NCBI GenBank assembly: GCA_964615375.1 | Contig: CAZTOW010000041.1 | Span: forward strand, 24,619-88,618 | Source of the DNA: CAZKWG01 sp964615375 | GTDB lineage: Bacteria; Myxococcota_A; UBA796; CAZKWG01 | Direction: 5' to 3' | DNA: 64,000 nucleotides | Shown here: piece after piece, positions 36,779-45,573 of the stretch | How positions within the stretch are numbered: position 1 is the stretch's first letter | Layout: every line of letters starts with the position of its first letter | Notes under the pieces: generated by a model | Databases searched by the model: none | The model's input: the letters and a program-made list of their open reading frames with translations, nothing else | What the model was told of the DNA's origin: nothing | Translations under genes and position numbers: made by a program

Positions 36779-38998
36779 ATGTCCCTCGACCCCGCCCTCC
36801 GCGCCCAGCTCGCCGAGCTCGGCGCGCGCCTGCTCGCTCTGCTCGACACCCCCCAGGCACGGCGAGGCGAGGAGCCTCGCGAGCCCGTCTACGCCCTGCT
36901 CTCTGCCTATGGTGACGTCACCACCCGGCAAGGCGCTGAGTCGGCGTTTACCGAGGCGATCGCCGATCTCGCGGCCCGCGGCGGCGGGCTCCTGATCGTG
37001 CCGGCGGACACCACGCCTGAGTTCCGTCCCCGCAGCTCGACCGATGGCGTCGCGCTGATCGACACCCGCGGCGGACAGATCCGCGTGCTCGTCGGCGAGC
37101 GCGCCCGGACCTGGAGCAACCTCAGCGGCGCGCCCGAGGGCGGGCTCGTGGTGCAGGGAACCTTGCGCGAGCCCCGCTACCGCTACGGTTCGCAGAGCCC
37201 CCTGGCCGTGCAGCAGGTCAATGTGCACGGCGGCAACTCCGCGCGCTGCCGCCTGCTGGAGGACGTGGCGCCGGGTCCGGCCGCGCGCTGGTACCCCAAC
37301 GACCCCGAGTCGATCTACGTCGGCCAGGAGCTGTACAGCGAGGGCGCGGGGGACTGGATCCGGGTGAGCGCGCTGGGCTGGGACGCTGCGTCTCAACGCA
37401 TGTACTTCGAGGCCGACTGCCCGGCGCCGGCCGCCGCTGGGACGGTGATCGGACACAAGAGCGACCTCGGCGCGCTGGCGCTCCACGTGCGCGACCAGTG
37501 CCGGAACCAGGGTCACGGCGTCTCCGTCACGAAGCGACACTACGCGGACGGGGACACCTTCCCCTACGTCGGCCTTCTGTACTTCCAGGGCAACATCGCC
37601 TCCTGCGAGGGCGATGAGGGCGGCCACGTCTTCGCCGCGGACATCTTCCACGATCTCCAGAACTTCCGCGCGACCGTCGACCGGTGGGAGCCGGAGACGC
37701 GCGCCCTGTGGTTCACCGACGCCCGGCGGGGCTACGCGCTCGCGGAGGGCCGGCCGCTCATCAACCTGAACCCCGCGCGTCACCTGACCCAGGGGCGGGT
37801 CCGTGTCTACATCTCCTACACCTATGATCAGCTCGTGAACCACCAGCCGGACGGACAGACGCCGGTGGGCGGCTCCAACGGCGTCGTGCTGGGCATCGGC
37901 ACCTCCTGGGGACCCGAGATCGTGGGCCGATACCTCGCCATCGACGATCCATCCGAGATGTTGGATCCGGCGACGCTCCCCAGCCACGTCGTGATCCAGG
38001 CGGACGCGCTGCTGTACCGCTGGATGCGGATCGTCCGCTTCGCCATCGACCCCAACAACGGCAACCAGCTCCTGTGGATCCAACACTGCAACGGCAACAG
38101 CTTCCCGGCCGCGCCCAGGCTGGTCCACAACAAGAACTACTTCAACTACGGCGGCCCCGAGCTCGCGTACCGCATCGCGCCCGGCGCCAGCGTCGCCGAT
38201 CTGCGCGGTGGCTGGACCGAGGACGGCGATCCGAACCAGGGCTTCGTCCTGCTCACGCCAGGACCTGACGAGACGTCTGCGCAGTCCTGGCAGCCCGGCG
38301 ATCCGATCGAGCAGGCCATCGGCCCTCAGCCGCACAACCCGACCGCCTTTCGGGCCAGGCACTTCAACAACCTGCCCAGCATCTTCACGGACAGCTCCTT
38401 CTACAGCTCGAATCACGGCTCCGTAACGGTCGGGGCTGGCCTGTTCATCAACGGCCACGACACGCTCGCGGCGAGCGCGGCGCGCTTCCCGCGCGGCGGC
38501 GTGGACTACGAGCACGCGGTGCTGATCCGTGGGACCACCGAGTCGTCGATCTGTATTCACGGCGAGTCCCGGACCGGCAACGCGCTCCTGCTCGAGCAGT
38601 ACGCTGGCGACCGCAAGTGGATCGCCTGGAGCTCGTCCACGGACTACGCCCGGATCGGCTACGATCCAAAGGAGGACGCCTTTGCCTTCGCGCGCCGGGA
38701 CGGCGGCGGCTTCAGCGTGCACTTCGGCGGGGCGCAGCTCCGTCGGGTGGCCGGGATCTCCGCCACCAGCACGCCCACGGGCAACCTGCGCGGCATCCTG
38801 GTGCCGGTCCCCGCGGGCGCCACGGAGCTCGACGTGGCCTTGCCCATGCCCGAGCCGGACCGCGCCTACGCCGTGACGGTCACGCCCTCGTGGCCGGTCG
38901 CCGTCGGCGTGTCCACGCGCGGGACCGAAGGCTTCACAGTGCGCTTCGGGGAGGCGGCGCCCGATGGCGCGACGCTGGACTGGGTGCTGGTCCGATGA
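36779..38998 (+). CDS. tailspike- or pectate-lyase-like beta-helix protein
   Basis: This 739-residue protein resembles tailspike-like or pectate-lyase-superfamily proteins. Near residues 60-85, SAFTEAIADLAARGGGLLIVPA matches the helix-GGG-strand that opens many right-handed beta-helices. The middle is beta-rich with many His/Asn/Tyr. The C-terminal 90 residues (from PVPAGATELDVALPMPEPDRAYAV) look like a small beta-sandwich similar to phage-fibre tips. No signal peptide is seen. GGAGGAGA before the ATG is strong. A carbohydrate- or surface-binding role is likely; an enzymatic one is possible but no catalytic residues were recognised. Confidence 0.6.
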   Translation: MSLDPALRAQLAELGARLLALLDTPQARRGEEPREPVYALLSAYGDVTTRQGAESAFTEAIADLAARGGGLLIVPADTTPEFRPRSSTDGVALIDTRGGQIRVLVGERARTWSNLSGAPEGGLVVQGTLREPRYRYGSQSPLAVQQVNVHGGNSARCRLLEDVAPGPAARWYPNDPESIYVGQELYSEGAGDWIRVSALGWDAASQRMYFEADCPAPAAAGTVIGHKSDLGALALHVRDQCRNQGHGVSVTKRHYADGDTFPYVGLLYFQGNIASCEGDEGGHVFAADIFHDLQNFRATVDRWEPETRALWFTDARRGYALAEGRPLINLNPARHLTQGRVRVYISYTYDQLVNHQPDGQTPVGGSNGVVLGIGTSWGPEIVGRYLAIDDPSEMLDPATLPSHVVIQADALLYRWMRIVRFAIDPNNGNQLLWIQHCNGNSFPAAPRLVHNKNYFNYGGPELAYRIAPGASVADLRGGWTEDGDPNQGFVLLTPGPDETSAQSWQPGDPIEQAIGPQPHNPTAFRARHFNNLPSIFTDSSFYSSNHGSVTVGAGLFINGHDTLAASAARFPRGGVDYEHAVLIRGTTESSICIHGESRTGNALLLEQYAGDRKWIAWSSSTDYARIGYDPKEDAFAFARRDGGGFSVHFGGAQLRRVAGISATSTPTGNLRGILVPVPAGATELDVALPMPEPDRAYAVTVTPSWPVAVGVSTRGTEGFTVRFGEAAPDGATLDWVLVR

Positions 38999-38999
38999 C

Positions 39000-39016
39000 G
39001 CGTGGCATCACCACGC
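39000..39016 (+). terminator. hairpin just after the tailspike-like gene
   Basis: GCGTGG (39000-39005) pairs with CCACGC (39011-39016) around CATCA, one base after the stop of the preceding gene. There is no T run, so it may be a weak terminator or simply a 3' stabiliser. Confidence 0.4.
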
Positions 39017-39083
39017 CAGGGCCAGGCGGGTGATTCTGGTGCGGACGGCGCGCGGGCCAGATCCCTTGTGCTAAGGTTGCGTC

Positions 39084-40658
39084 GTGACAGCTCGATCTCC
39101 TCCGACAACCCTATGTGATGACCGGGGCCGGGTGTTTCGCCTGGTGCCCGGGACGCTTCGGTCAGGCGGTCAGGCCGACGTGTGGCGCGCTGAGGCCCCA
39201 GAAGGTCGCGCGGTCGCCGTCAAGATCTACCGCGAGGACAACGCCGCGGCGGCGCGCGAGCGCGCCATGTTGGAGGACGTGCAACGCCGCGATCCCGAGG
39301 CTGGCGCCTGGCTGGTCCGGCTGCTCGGGCATGGATCGCACGAGGGCCGCGCCTTCCTGGTCCTGGAGTGGATGCCCGAGACCTTGGCGAGCTGGTGCGC
39401 ATCGCGTCCGCTGCCGGCGCGCCTGGTCGCGCTGGAGCGCGCCGTCGAGGCGGTGCTGCGCCTGCACCGAAGCCCGAGCGATCTCGCGGGATGGCATGTA
39501 CACCGCGACATCAAGCCAGCCAACCTGCTGGTCGCCGAGGTGGGTGGCCAGGTGATCGTGAAGATCGCGGACCTCGGCACCGCGCGCCAGAACGCGGGCA
39601 CCCTGGAGGGGGCGAACACGGGGCACCTGACGCCTCGTTACGCGCCACCCGAGCAGGCGCTGCCGCTGGACGCGCCGCCGCAGGAGAGCTGGGACGTCCA
39701 CGCGCTGGCCGTCACGGTGTTTCAGGGCATCACCGGGCGCTTCCCCTCGGCGGCGCGACAGGCGCAGGCGCTGTTCACCGACGACGGGCTGCGCCTGCTG
39801 GATCTGGCGGAGCGCGCCGCGCGAGGGCTCCTGCTCTCCGAGGGAGAGCACGCCGCGCTCGCGGAGCTGCGCGCCCGACCGGCCGAGTCTTTGCTGGACA
39901 TCAAACGCGGCCAGGCCTGGCGCCCGGAGGACCAGGAGGCCCTTGAGCGCGCGATCGGCGCGGACGTGGACGATCCGGTGCGTACCCAGGCTGCGGCCCA
40001 GCTCGCCCTCGCGCTCGCGGCGAGCCTGGCGCCCCACCCGCGGCACCGCGAGCAGACCGGCCGCCCGCTGCTGCGCGCGCTCCGGGGCGTCCGCGTCGCG
40101 ATCCTCGGCGAGCTGGGGCCGGTCGCGCCGCCGTCCCCAACGCCTACGCAGGCAGCGGGGCGGCGTTGGATCGTGCTGGGGCTCGGCCTCTTTTGCGCCA
40201 TCGCAGTGCTGCTCATCGCAGGGATCTCTCTGGCGCTCTGGCGCCCTTGGGCGGCCCCTCCCGCCCCGGAGCCGGCCCTCCCGCCCCCCGTCGCTGCGCC
40301 GGTCGCGACCCCTGAGCCAGCGCCGACCGCGACGCCGGCCGCTGAGCCCGCCCCGACGCGCCGCGCCAGGGCAACGCCGGTCGTGACAGCGGCGGTCGAG
40401 CCGGTCTGGGTCGACGTGACCCTGCTCGCCTGCCCCCTCGGAGACGTCGCCGTCCGCATCGATGGCGGCGAGGCCCACCGGGTCCCCCCCGATGGCCTCT
40501 CGCTTCGCCTGCTCGAAGGTGAGCACGCGCTCAGCTGGAGCCTGCCAGGGGTTCCAGCGGCCCCTTCGCGGGATCAGACGGTGCGCGTCGCGCCGGATGG
40601 GGCCCGCTTCTGTGAGGATTTCACCGACGGCCTCTGCCCCGAGCGGGACTGCCGATGA
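39084..40658 (+). CDS. membrane-anchored Ser/Thr protein kinase with PEGA-like domain
   Basis: This 524-residue eukaryotic-like kinase (Hanks type) phosphorylates Ser/Thr residues. The catalytic domain spans residues about 15-270: a Gly-rich loop SGGQADVW, the ATP-binding lysine Lys47 in VAVKIYR, the HRDIKPAN loop with Asp142, and the metal-binding DLG at Asp163 in place of DFG. A single membrane segment (VLGLGLFCAIAVLLIAG) follows near residue 375. A Pro/Ala/Thr-rich stretch and a PEGA-like beta domain then lie on the far side. The GTG start is taken with AAGG 8 bases upstream. It heads a same-strand group with a lipoprotein and a membrane protein, suggesting surface signalling. Confidence 0.85.
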   Translation: MTARSPPTTLCDDRGRVFRLVPGTLRSGGQADVWRAEAPEGRAVAVKIYREDNAAAARERAMLEDVQRRDPEAGAWLVRLLGHGSHEGRAFLVLEWMPETLASWCASRPLPARLVALERAVEAVLRLHRSPSDLAGWHVHRDIKPANLLVAEVGGQVIVKIADLGTARQNAGTLEGANTGHLTPRYAPPEQALPLDAPPQESWDVHALAVTVFQGITGRFPSAARQAQALFTDDGLRLLDLAERAARGLLLSEGEHAALAELRARPAESLLDIKRGQAWRPEDQEALERAIGADVDDPVRTQAAAQLALALAASLAPHPRHREQTGRPLLRALRGVRVAILGELGPVAPPSPTPTQAAGRRWIVLGLGLFCAIAVLLIAGISLALWRPWAAPPAPEPALPPPVAAPVATPEPAPTATPAAEPAPTRRARATPVVTAAVEPVWVDVTLLACPLGDVAVRIDGGEAHRVPPDGLSLRLLEGEHALSWSLPGVPAAPSRDQTVRVAPDGARFCEDFTDGLCPERDCR

Positions 40659-40703
40659 AGGTCAGGACGACTCCAACCGCTACGGGTTCTCTTGGAGGTG
40701 CCG

Positions 40704-42323
40704 ATGTCTCGGTCTGTGTGGCTGCTTCTCCCCGCCCTCTCGGGCTGCTTCCCCAACGTCGCCTCCGATGATCGCGTGGATGGGGTGGACGAGGATCTCC
40801 TGGCCCTTCGCGCCGACCTGACGGCGCTCCAGGCACAACACGAGCAGGACATCAGCGAGCTCCAGGGCCGGGTGGGCACCCTGGAGGAGGAGGTCGCGGC
40901 GCTGCGCGCGGACGTGGACGAGCTGACCGTTCGTGTGGACGGGCATGACGATGCGCTCGCAGCGCACGAGACTACCCTGTCGGAGCACACGACGACCTTG
41001 TCGGAGCACGACGAGACGCTCGCCGACCATGAGGATCGTGTCGCCGCGCTGGAGGAGACCGTCCCTCTCCTGCAGGAGGATGTCACCGAGCTCATGGACC
41101 GCTTCGACGGCCACGACAGCACCCTCTCCGACCACGAAGATCGCCTCGGCGACCTGGAGACGGACCTGGGTACGCTGTCCGACGGCGCGGTCACCGTCAT
41201 CGACGCTGACACCACCTACGCAATCACCAGCACCGCCGAGCTCACCAGCGCGCTGGACGAGCTCGCGAGGGCGCGCATCCTGCCCGGCGCGACCGTGACC
41301 CTCGATCTGGCGGACGGCGTCTACAGCTTCACCGATGCGCTCCAGATCGATCACCCGGACGGCGGGCACATCCGGCTGGTGGGCAATGAGGCCAGCCCGG
41401 ACCTGGTCATCCTGGACTTCGCAGGTAGCAGTGGCGTCGTCGTGCCGCCCAGCCGCAGCCTGGGCGCTGTCGCCGGCTTCACCCTGTCCGGCGACGGCAC
41501 CTCGGGCTCCGTCGGGCTCGACGTGCAGGCCAACGCCACCACGACCTGGGGGGCGCTCATCGTCTCGGGCTTCACCTTCGGGGTCTATGTCTCGTATGCG
41601 GGCGTGCTCCTGCCGGAGGACCGCTCCTGTCCGGACGCCATCGAGCTGTCGAGCGTCAGCTACGGCGTGGTCGCCACCTACAGCGGGCTGGCCGACGTGT
41701 GCAACGCCAGCGTCGATGGGGCGACCGGGGCTGGCTTCTACGCGACGCTCGGCAGCCTGCTGCTCGCGTCCGGCGGGTCCGCCACCGACAGCGTCTACGA
41801 TGGGTTCTACTCGGCGTACGGCGCGACGCTCTATGCACCCTACGCCAGCGCGGAGGGGAGCGGTGATGTGGGCTTCGAGGCGCGGTTTGGCGGCGTGCTC
41901 GGCGTGGACAACGCCAGCTCGACCGGCGATGTCTACAGCTACTACGCGGCGAACGGGGGCACGCTGTGGGCAGCATACAGCACCTCGGACAGCGTGGGAG
42001 GGCACGCCTACACCAGCTCCATGAACAGCTATGTCTACGCCAACCGATCGGCGGTCACCAACGCGAGCGGATACGCCTATGTCGCGAGCGGGACTTCGTC
42101 GATCAACGCCGAGAACGTGAGCATCTCCGGCGCCAGCTCGGCGTTCGCCACCAGCGTGTTCAGCTACATAGACGCCAGCGGCACGGTCGCAGGGATCAGT
42201 GGCTATGTGCTCGCGCCCAGCCACGCAGGCGGGGTCGCGGACGATGGGGGCCTGAGAGTCACCGACAGCAGCGCGTACGCGACGCCGACCTACTCGGCCA
42301 GCACGACCGGCTACCTCTGGTGA
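40704..42323 (+). CDS. lipoprotein with heptad coiled coil and beta-helix
   Basis: This 539-residue lipoprotein has lipobox LSGC (Cys15). Residues about 25-155 form a long coiled coil with strikingly regular seven-residue units of the form TLSEHxx/TLADHxx, where His recurs at one heptad position. The remainder is a Gly/Ser/Ala/Tyr-rich, right-handed beta-helix-like passenger (NASSTGDVYSYYAANGGTLW). The layout of stalk then helix recalls surface fibres. GGAGG lies 5 bases before ATG 40704. It sits 45 bases after the kinase and shares a base of its stop with the next start, so all three are probably one operon. Trimerisation is inferred. Confidence 0.75.
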   Translation: MSRSVWLLLPALSGCFPNVASDDRVDGVDEDLLALRADLTALQAQHEQDISELQGRVGTLEEEVAALRADVDELTVRVDGHDDALAAHETTLSEHTTTLSEHDETLADHEDRVAALEETVPLLQEDVTELMDRFDGHDSTLSDHEDRLGDLETDLGTLSDGAVTVIDADTTYAITSTAELTSALDELARARILPGATVTLDLADGVYSFTDALQIDHPDGGHIRLVGNEASPDLVILDFAGSSGVVVPPSRSLGAVAGFTLSGDGTSGSVGLDVQANATTTWGALIVSGFTFGVYVSYAGVLLPEDRSCPDAIELSSVSYGVVATYSGLADVCNASVDGATGAGFYATLGSLLLASGGSATDSVYDGFYSAYGATLYAPYASAEGSGDVGFEARFGGVLGVDNASSTGDVYSYYAANGGTLWAAYSTSDSVGGHAYTSSMNSYVYANRSAVTNASGYAYVASGTSSINAENVSISGASSAFATSVFSYIDASGTVAGISGYVLAPSHAGGVADDGGLRVTDSSAYATPTYSASTTGYLW

Positions 42324-43033
42324 TGGCGATGCTCAGCCTGGTACTCACCTTGTTCGCTCCTGCGCTGGCCCAGGAGCCCGCCTGCCTCCCCCTCGACCCG
42401 GCCGAGTCCACCCGACACGCCTGGGAGATCTGGCGCGGCAACGGCGCGGCCATCGCGCTGGCCCCGCTGGAGGAGACCTGGGCGGCGCGCGACCGCGCCT
42501 GCACGCCCCCGAGCCCCGAGCAGCTCGGGCGCATGGCGCAGGTGGCGGGCACCATTGCCAACATCGCTGGCCTCGACGCCGAGACCGAGCGCTGGTATCT
42601 GCGCGCGCTGGCCGTCGCGCCCGCTCTGCCCTTCGGGGCGGACCTCGGCTCGGAGTCCCGCGCGGTCTACGAGGCGCTGCGGGCGCGCCCGGCGCCTGCG
42701 CCGCTGGTCGAGGCGCCGCCTCCGGTGGTCCGTCCCGCTTGGGTGGCGCCCGTCGCGTTCGGCGGCGCCGGGCTGGCGCTCGCGGCGGCGGGCGGCGCGC
42801 TCTGGACGTCAACCTTGGACGGTCCCTTCCTGGACTGCACCGACGCGGGGTACAATTTCGGCGACGGCGGCCTGCGCGCCTGCGACGACGACCTCGGCGG
42901 GCACGTCACGGCCCGCTGGCTCGGAGGGGTGTCCCTGTTGGCGCTGGGCGGGGCGAGCGCGGCGACGGGAGCCGGTCTCTACCTGCGCGCGTCGGCTCAC
43001 GAGACCGGGGTGACGCTTCGCGTTCTCTGGTGA
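42323..43033 (+). CDS. small exported/membrane protein after the kinase operon
   Basis: This 236-residue protein has a signal peptide (MAMLSLVLTLFAPALAQ), a helical, possibly TPR-like region (residues about 25-125), a Pro/Val linker, and two hydrophobic segments near the C-terminus (VAPVAFGGAGLALAAAGGALW and LGGVSLLALGGASAATGAGL). The ATG shares one base with the preceding stop. Architecture matches the last gene of the caspase operon at 18321, although sequences have diverged. The function is not known. It probably works in the cell envelope with the kinase or lipoprotein upstream. Confidence 0.7.
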   Translation: MAMLSLVLTLFAPALAQEPACLPLDPAESTRHAWEIWRGNGAAIALAPLEETWAARDRACTPPSPEQLGRMAQVAGTIANIAGLDAETERWYLRALAVAPALPFGADLGSESRAVYEALRARPAPAPLVEAPPPVVRPAWVAPVAFGGAGLALAAAGGALWTSTLDGPFLDCTDAGYNFGDGGLRACDDDLGGHVTARWLGGVSLLALGGASAATGAGLYLRASAHETGVTLRVLW

Positions 43034-43076
43034 TCGCGCTGGAGGGACCCCGCAGGCTCGCCTGCCCACTGCCGGT

Positions 43077-43535
43077 TCACGGCCCGCGTGTGTAGCTCCT
43101 GGCCAGCGCAAGCAGCGCCTCGGGCGGCGCGACACGGTCGCTGTGCGACATGAAGATGAAGCCGATCGCCGGCTCGCCAGGCAGGTGGATCGAGTGCATC
43201 ACCGATATCCCGTCTGGCCCCTTAATGGCGACCCAGATGCGCACCGCCTCGCCCGCGTGCAGCGCTTCCCGCGCCCAGCCCTTGTCGGTCAGGGTCTGAC
43301 CCGCCGGCACATGGCTCGCGGCCCTGGCCAGCAAACGCGCCGCGTCGGCGTCGGACATCTTCGCCGGCGACGAGCCTTGCGGCAGGATCCCGAGGCGGAT
43401 CTCTCCGCCGGGGAGCTCGCAGAGGGCAGATCCGTAGAGGGGAGCCACCGCGAGGAGGCCGTCCCGGATCGCGTCCGGGGGGACGGGCTCCAGTCCCGCG
43501 GCGAGGGTGACCGTGAGGATCAACGCGGACAGCAT
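43077..43535 (-). CDS. small exported hypothetical protein
   Basis: This 152-residue protein has a short signal peptide (MLSALILTVTLAAG) and no other known motif. CAGGAG eight bases before ATG 43535 supports the start; the frame continues upstream without a signal. Two cysteines or fewer remain in the mature chain. It follows another small exported gene on the same strand by 25 bases, and the two are probably co-transcribed. It converges with the membrane-protein gene ending at 43033. Confidence 0.65.
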   Translation of the reverse strand: MLSALILTVTLAAGLEPVPPDAIRDGLLAVAPLYGSALCELPGGEIRLGILPQGSSPAKMSDADAARLLARAASHVPAGQTLTDKGWAREALHAGEAVRIWVAIKGPDGISVMHSIHLPGEPAIGFIFMSHSDRVAPPEALLALARSYTRGP

Positions 43536-43560
43536 GGCGTGGGCTCCTGGTCGTCGTTGC

Positions 43561-44109
43561 TCATGGGGGGTTCCGGGCGCGTCGTTCGGCCATCGCGGCG
43601 TTGTAGACGCAGACCGCCTGCCCGAACGCGCTCTCCGCCCCGCCGTCCAGGCGCTCCAGGTTCTGCCACGCCGAGCCCGCCTGATCGGCGTAGGCGGCCG
43701 CGCTCGCTGTACCTCCCACCGCCGCGCCCGCCACCCCACCCGCCAGCTCCAGCCGCGCCTGGCTCTCCGCCTCGGTGTTGCTCCGCCAGGCGAGGATCTG
43801 GTCCTGGCTGGCGGGATGGTTCTCCAGGATCGCCACAGCCGCCTTGCCGCTCATCACGCGGCCGCGATCATCGTAGTAGAGGTCGTCAGGGCTCACCTCG
43901 TGGTGATCAGCGTAGCTCAAAGGGAACAGGGCTGCTGGAAACACACCCTCGACGATCTCCTGGTAGATCACCTTGTTCTTGACCTTGTGGCCCTCGGCGG
44001 GCGGCGGGATGGTCAGGTCTGAGCAGAGCATGCCGCGCGGGCCGGCGTGGGCGGGCGCGAGCAGCGCGAAGACGGCGAGCGGCACCAGCGTAGCGCGGAG
44101 TGATCGCAA
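43561..44109 (-). CDS. small exported hypothetical protein, TTG start
   Basis: This 182-residue protein begins with TTG at 44109, seven bases after a good GGAGGTG, which decides the start. A signal peptide (LVPLAVFALLAPAHAG) is followed by a helical domain with a Gly/Ala-rich turn (GGVAGAAVGGTASAAA) that could insert in a membrane. I do not recognise the family. It shares an AT-rich divergent promoter with the gene at 44246. Confidence 0.65.
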   Translation of the reverse strand: MRSLRATLVPLAVFALLAPAHAGPRGMLCSDLTIPPPAEGHKVKNKVIYQEIVEGVFPAALFPLSYADHHEVSPDDLYYDDRGRVMSGKAAVAILENHPASQDQILAWRSNTEAESQARLELAGGVAGAAVGGTASAAAYADQAGSAWQNLERLDGGAESAFGQAVCVYNAAMAERRARNPP

Positions 44110-44168
44110 GGAGCACCTCCTGGTCGGCCGGAGCTTAGCGCGTCTCCGGCCCGGGGATCAAAAGTGGT

Positions 44169-44196
44169 ATCAAGTATTCGTGTTTATTCGCTTGAT
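44169..44196. promoter_or_regulatory. AT-rich divergent promoter with inverted repeat
   Basis: The 136 bp between the divergent genes contains an AT-rich island (about 44155-44220). Arms ATCAAG (44169-44174) and CTTGAT (44191-44196) enclose 16 bases holding two TATTCG direct repeats. It is probably a shared operator and promoter zone. No regulator is assigned; the half-site resembles that of the ArsR-type operators at 52160 and 52877 (TGATCAAG), which may be coincidence. Confidence 0.45.
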
Positions 44197-44245
44197 GAAC
44201 CAGTATGAATTAGATTAACAGCAACCTCCGGTTTGGAGCTGACCC

Positions 44246-44770
44246 ATGCTCATGCCCCTGCTGCTCACGATCCTCAGCGGCGCCGCGAACGCAGGCGAGC
44301 CCCAGTGCCAGGGCGCGCTCGACCTGAAGGTGATGGACGTCCCGCTCACGACCTATGGTGCCGGCGTATCCTACACCACGCACACGACCACCTGGGCCGT
44401 GCAGAGCGTAGACCAGCGCACCCTGGACACGCTCAGCCTGGCGCGCGCGCTCGGGGACACCGGGGTGGAGACCGAGCTCGCCCGCCGGCAGGCGAAGGCG
44501 CGGCGCGTCGGCTGGATCGTGACGGGCGTGGCGATTCCCGCGACGCTGCTCGGCGTGGGAGCGCTCAACGCCGGCGTGAACGGAGACGGCGGGGACGGGG
44601 CCATCGTCGGCGGCGCGACGCTGCTCAGCCTGGGCGGCACCGGCCTGATCTTCGGCCCCGTGTGGCTCGGGCTGCGGCCTTGGGCGCTGAAGAACAACCC
44701 GGCCGCCTTTTACCCGCTCGACGAGGTGCGGGAGAAGCTGGAGATCTACGATGACGCCTGTCGGTCCTGA
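44246..44770 (+). CDS. small exported protein with two membrane segments
   Basis: This 174-residue protein has a signal peptide (MLMPLLLTILSGAANAG), an exported N-terminal part and two hydrophobic segments (GWIVTGVAIPATLLGVGAL and GATLLSLGGTGLIFGPVWLGL). Its C-terminal 30 residues are polar. TTGGAG precedes the ATG. The topology again resembles the small membrane proteins at 18321 and 42323. It overlaps the next gene by 20 bases, so the pair is translated together. The function is unknown. Confidence 0.68.
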   Translation: MLMPLLLTILSGAANAGEPQCQGALDLKVMDVPLTTYGAGVSYTTHTTTWAVQSVDQRTLDTLSLARALGDTGVETELARRQAKARRVGWIVTGVAIPATLLGVGALNAGVNGDGGDGAIVGGATLLSLGGTGLIFGPVWLGLRPWALKNNPAAFYPLDEVREKLEIYDDACRS

Positions 44771-45455
44771 GCGCCGGCTCCCGCGGGCCGCGATCGCCCT
44801 GCTGGCAGGCTGCACCGGGCCTGGCACCTGGCAGATCGACGGGCTTGAGGACGTGGCCGAGCTCGGGTCTGCCGTCTGGATCGTCGAGCAGGGCGAGACG
44901 TCCACGGAGCACCGCCTCCTGCTGTCCAGCGCGCCCGACGCCTGCGACGCCCTGCAGGAGGGTGCCCGTGCGCTCGCCGATCTGAAGGGCGAGCCCGACG
45001 ATGACTGCGCGGCCTTTCAGACCGCCATGGCGGACGCGGGAGAGGCCCTCGACGGCGTCGTCGGCGCTGGGGCGGTCGCGCTGGAGATCCGCCTGGAGGG
45101 GGCCCCGAGCGCTGGGACCTGGAGCACGGCGGATCCGGACGGCGAGGACGTGGGGCCGACCTTCGAGGGCACGCTGAGGCGCTTCGACGAGAACCCCTAC
45201 GCCTGGGCCGCGACGGAGTACGACTGCTTCGACCCCGATCCGCTCTCGGAGTACACCGCGGAGCTGATGGAGGAGGAGCGCCTGGAGCCCGCGACGCTCA
45301 CCCTCGAAGACGTCCGCGCCCACACGTTGGAGGGGTCGCTCACCGGGATCGTCAACGCCGACGACGACGGTGATCTCACCGAGGTTGGCTCGGTCGAGGC
45401 CAGCGCGCGCTGGAGCCGCTGCGAGGTCGAGGCCGCCCTGAATCCGGTCTTTTGA
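44751..45455 (+). CDS. acidic lipoprotein
   Basis: This 234-residue protein has a lipoprotein signal with basic residues (RRLPR), a hydrophobic core and lipobox LAGC (Cys21). The mature protein is acidic, contains four more cysteines, and carries a DADDDGDLTEV-like acidic patch (residues about 208-218) that may bind calcium. No family is recognised. It overlaps the preceding small membrane protein and precedes an FG-GAP lipoprotein by 118 bases. Confidence 0.68.
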   Translation: MTPVGPERRLPRAAIALLAGCTGPGTWQIDGLEDVAELGSAVWIVEQGETSTEHRLLLSSAPDACDALQEGARALADLKGEPDDDCAAFQTAMADAGEALDGVVGAGAVALEIRLEGAPSAGTWSTADPDGEDVGPTFEGTLRRFDENPYAWAATEYDCFDPDPLSEYTAELMEEERLEPATLTLEDVRAHTLEGSLTGIVNADDDGDLTEVGSVEASARWSRCEVEAALNPVF

Positions 45456-45573
45456 GGTCGTACACCGGCACCGGAGACGCGAGGCGTGGCGCGCCGCGTG
45501 AACACCATGGCGCGCGCCGCGTCGCTCCAACGGGGTCTGCTACACTCCCGCTGTCACGTCCAAGGGGGGCGGC

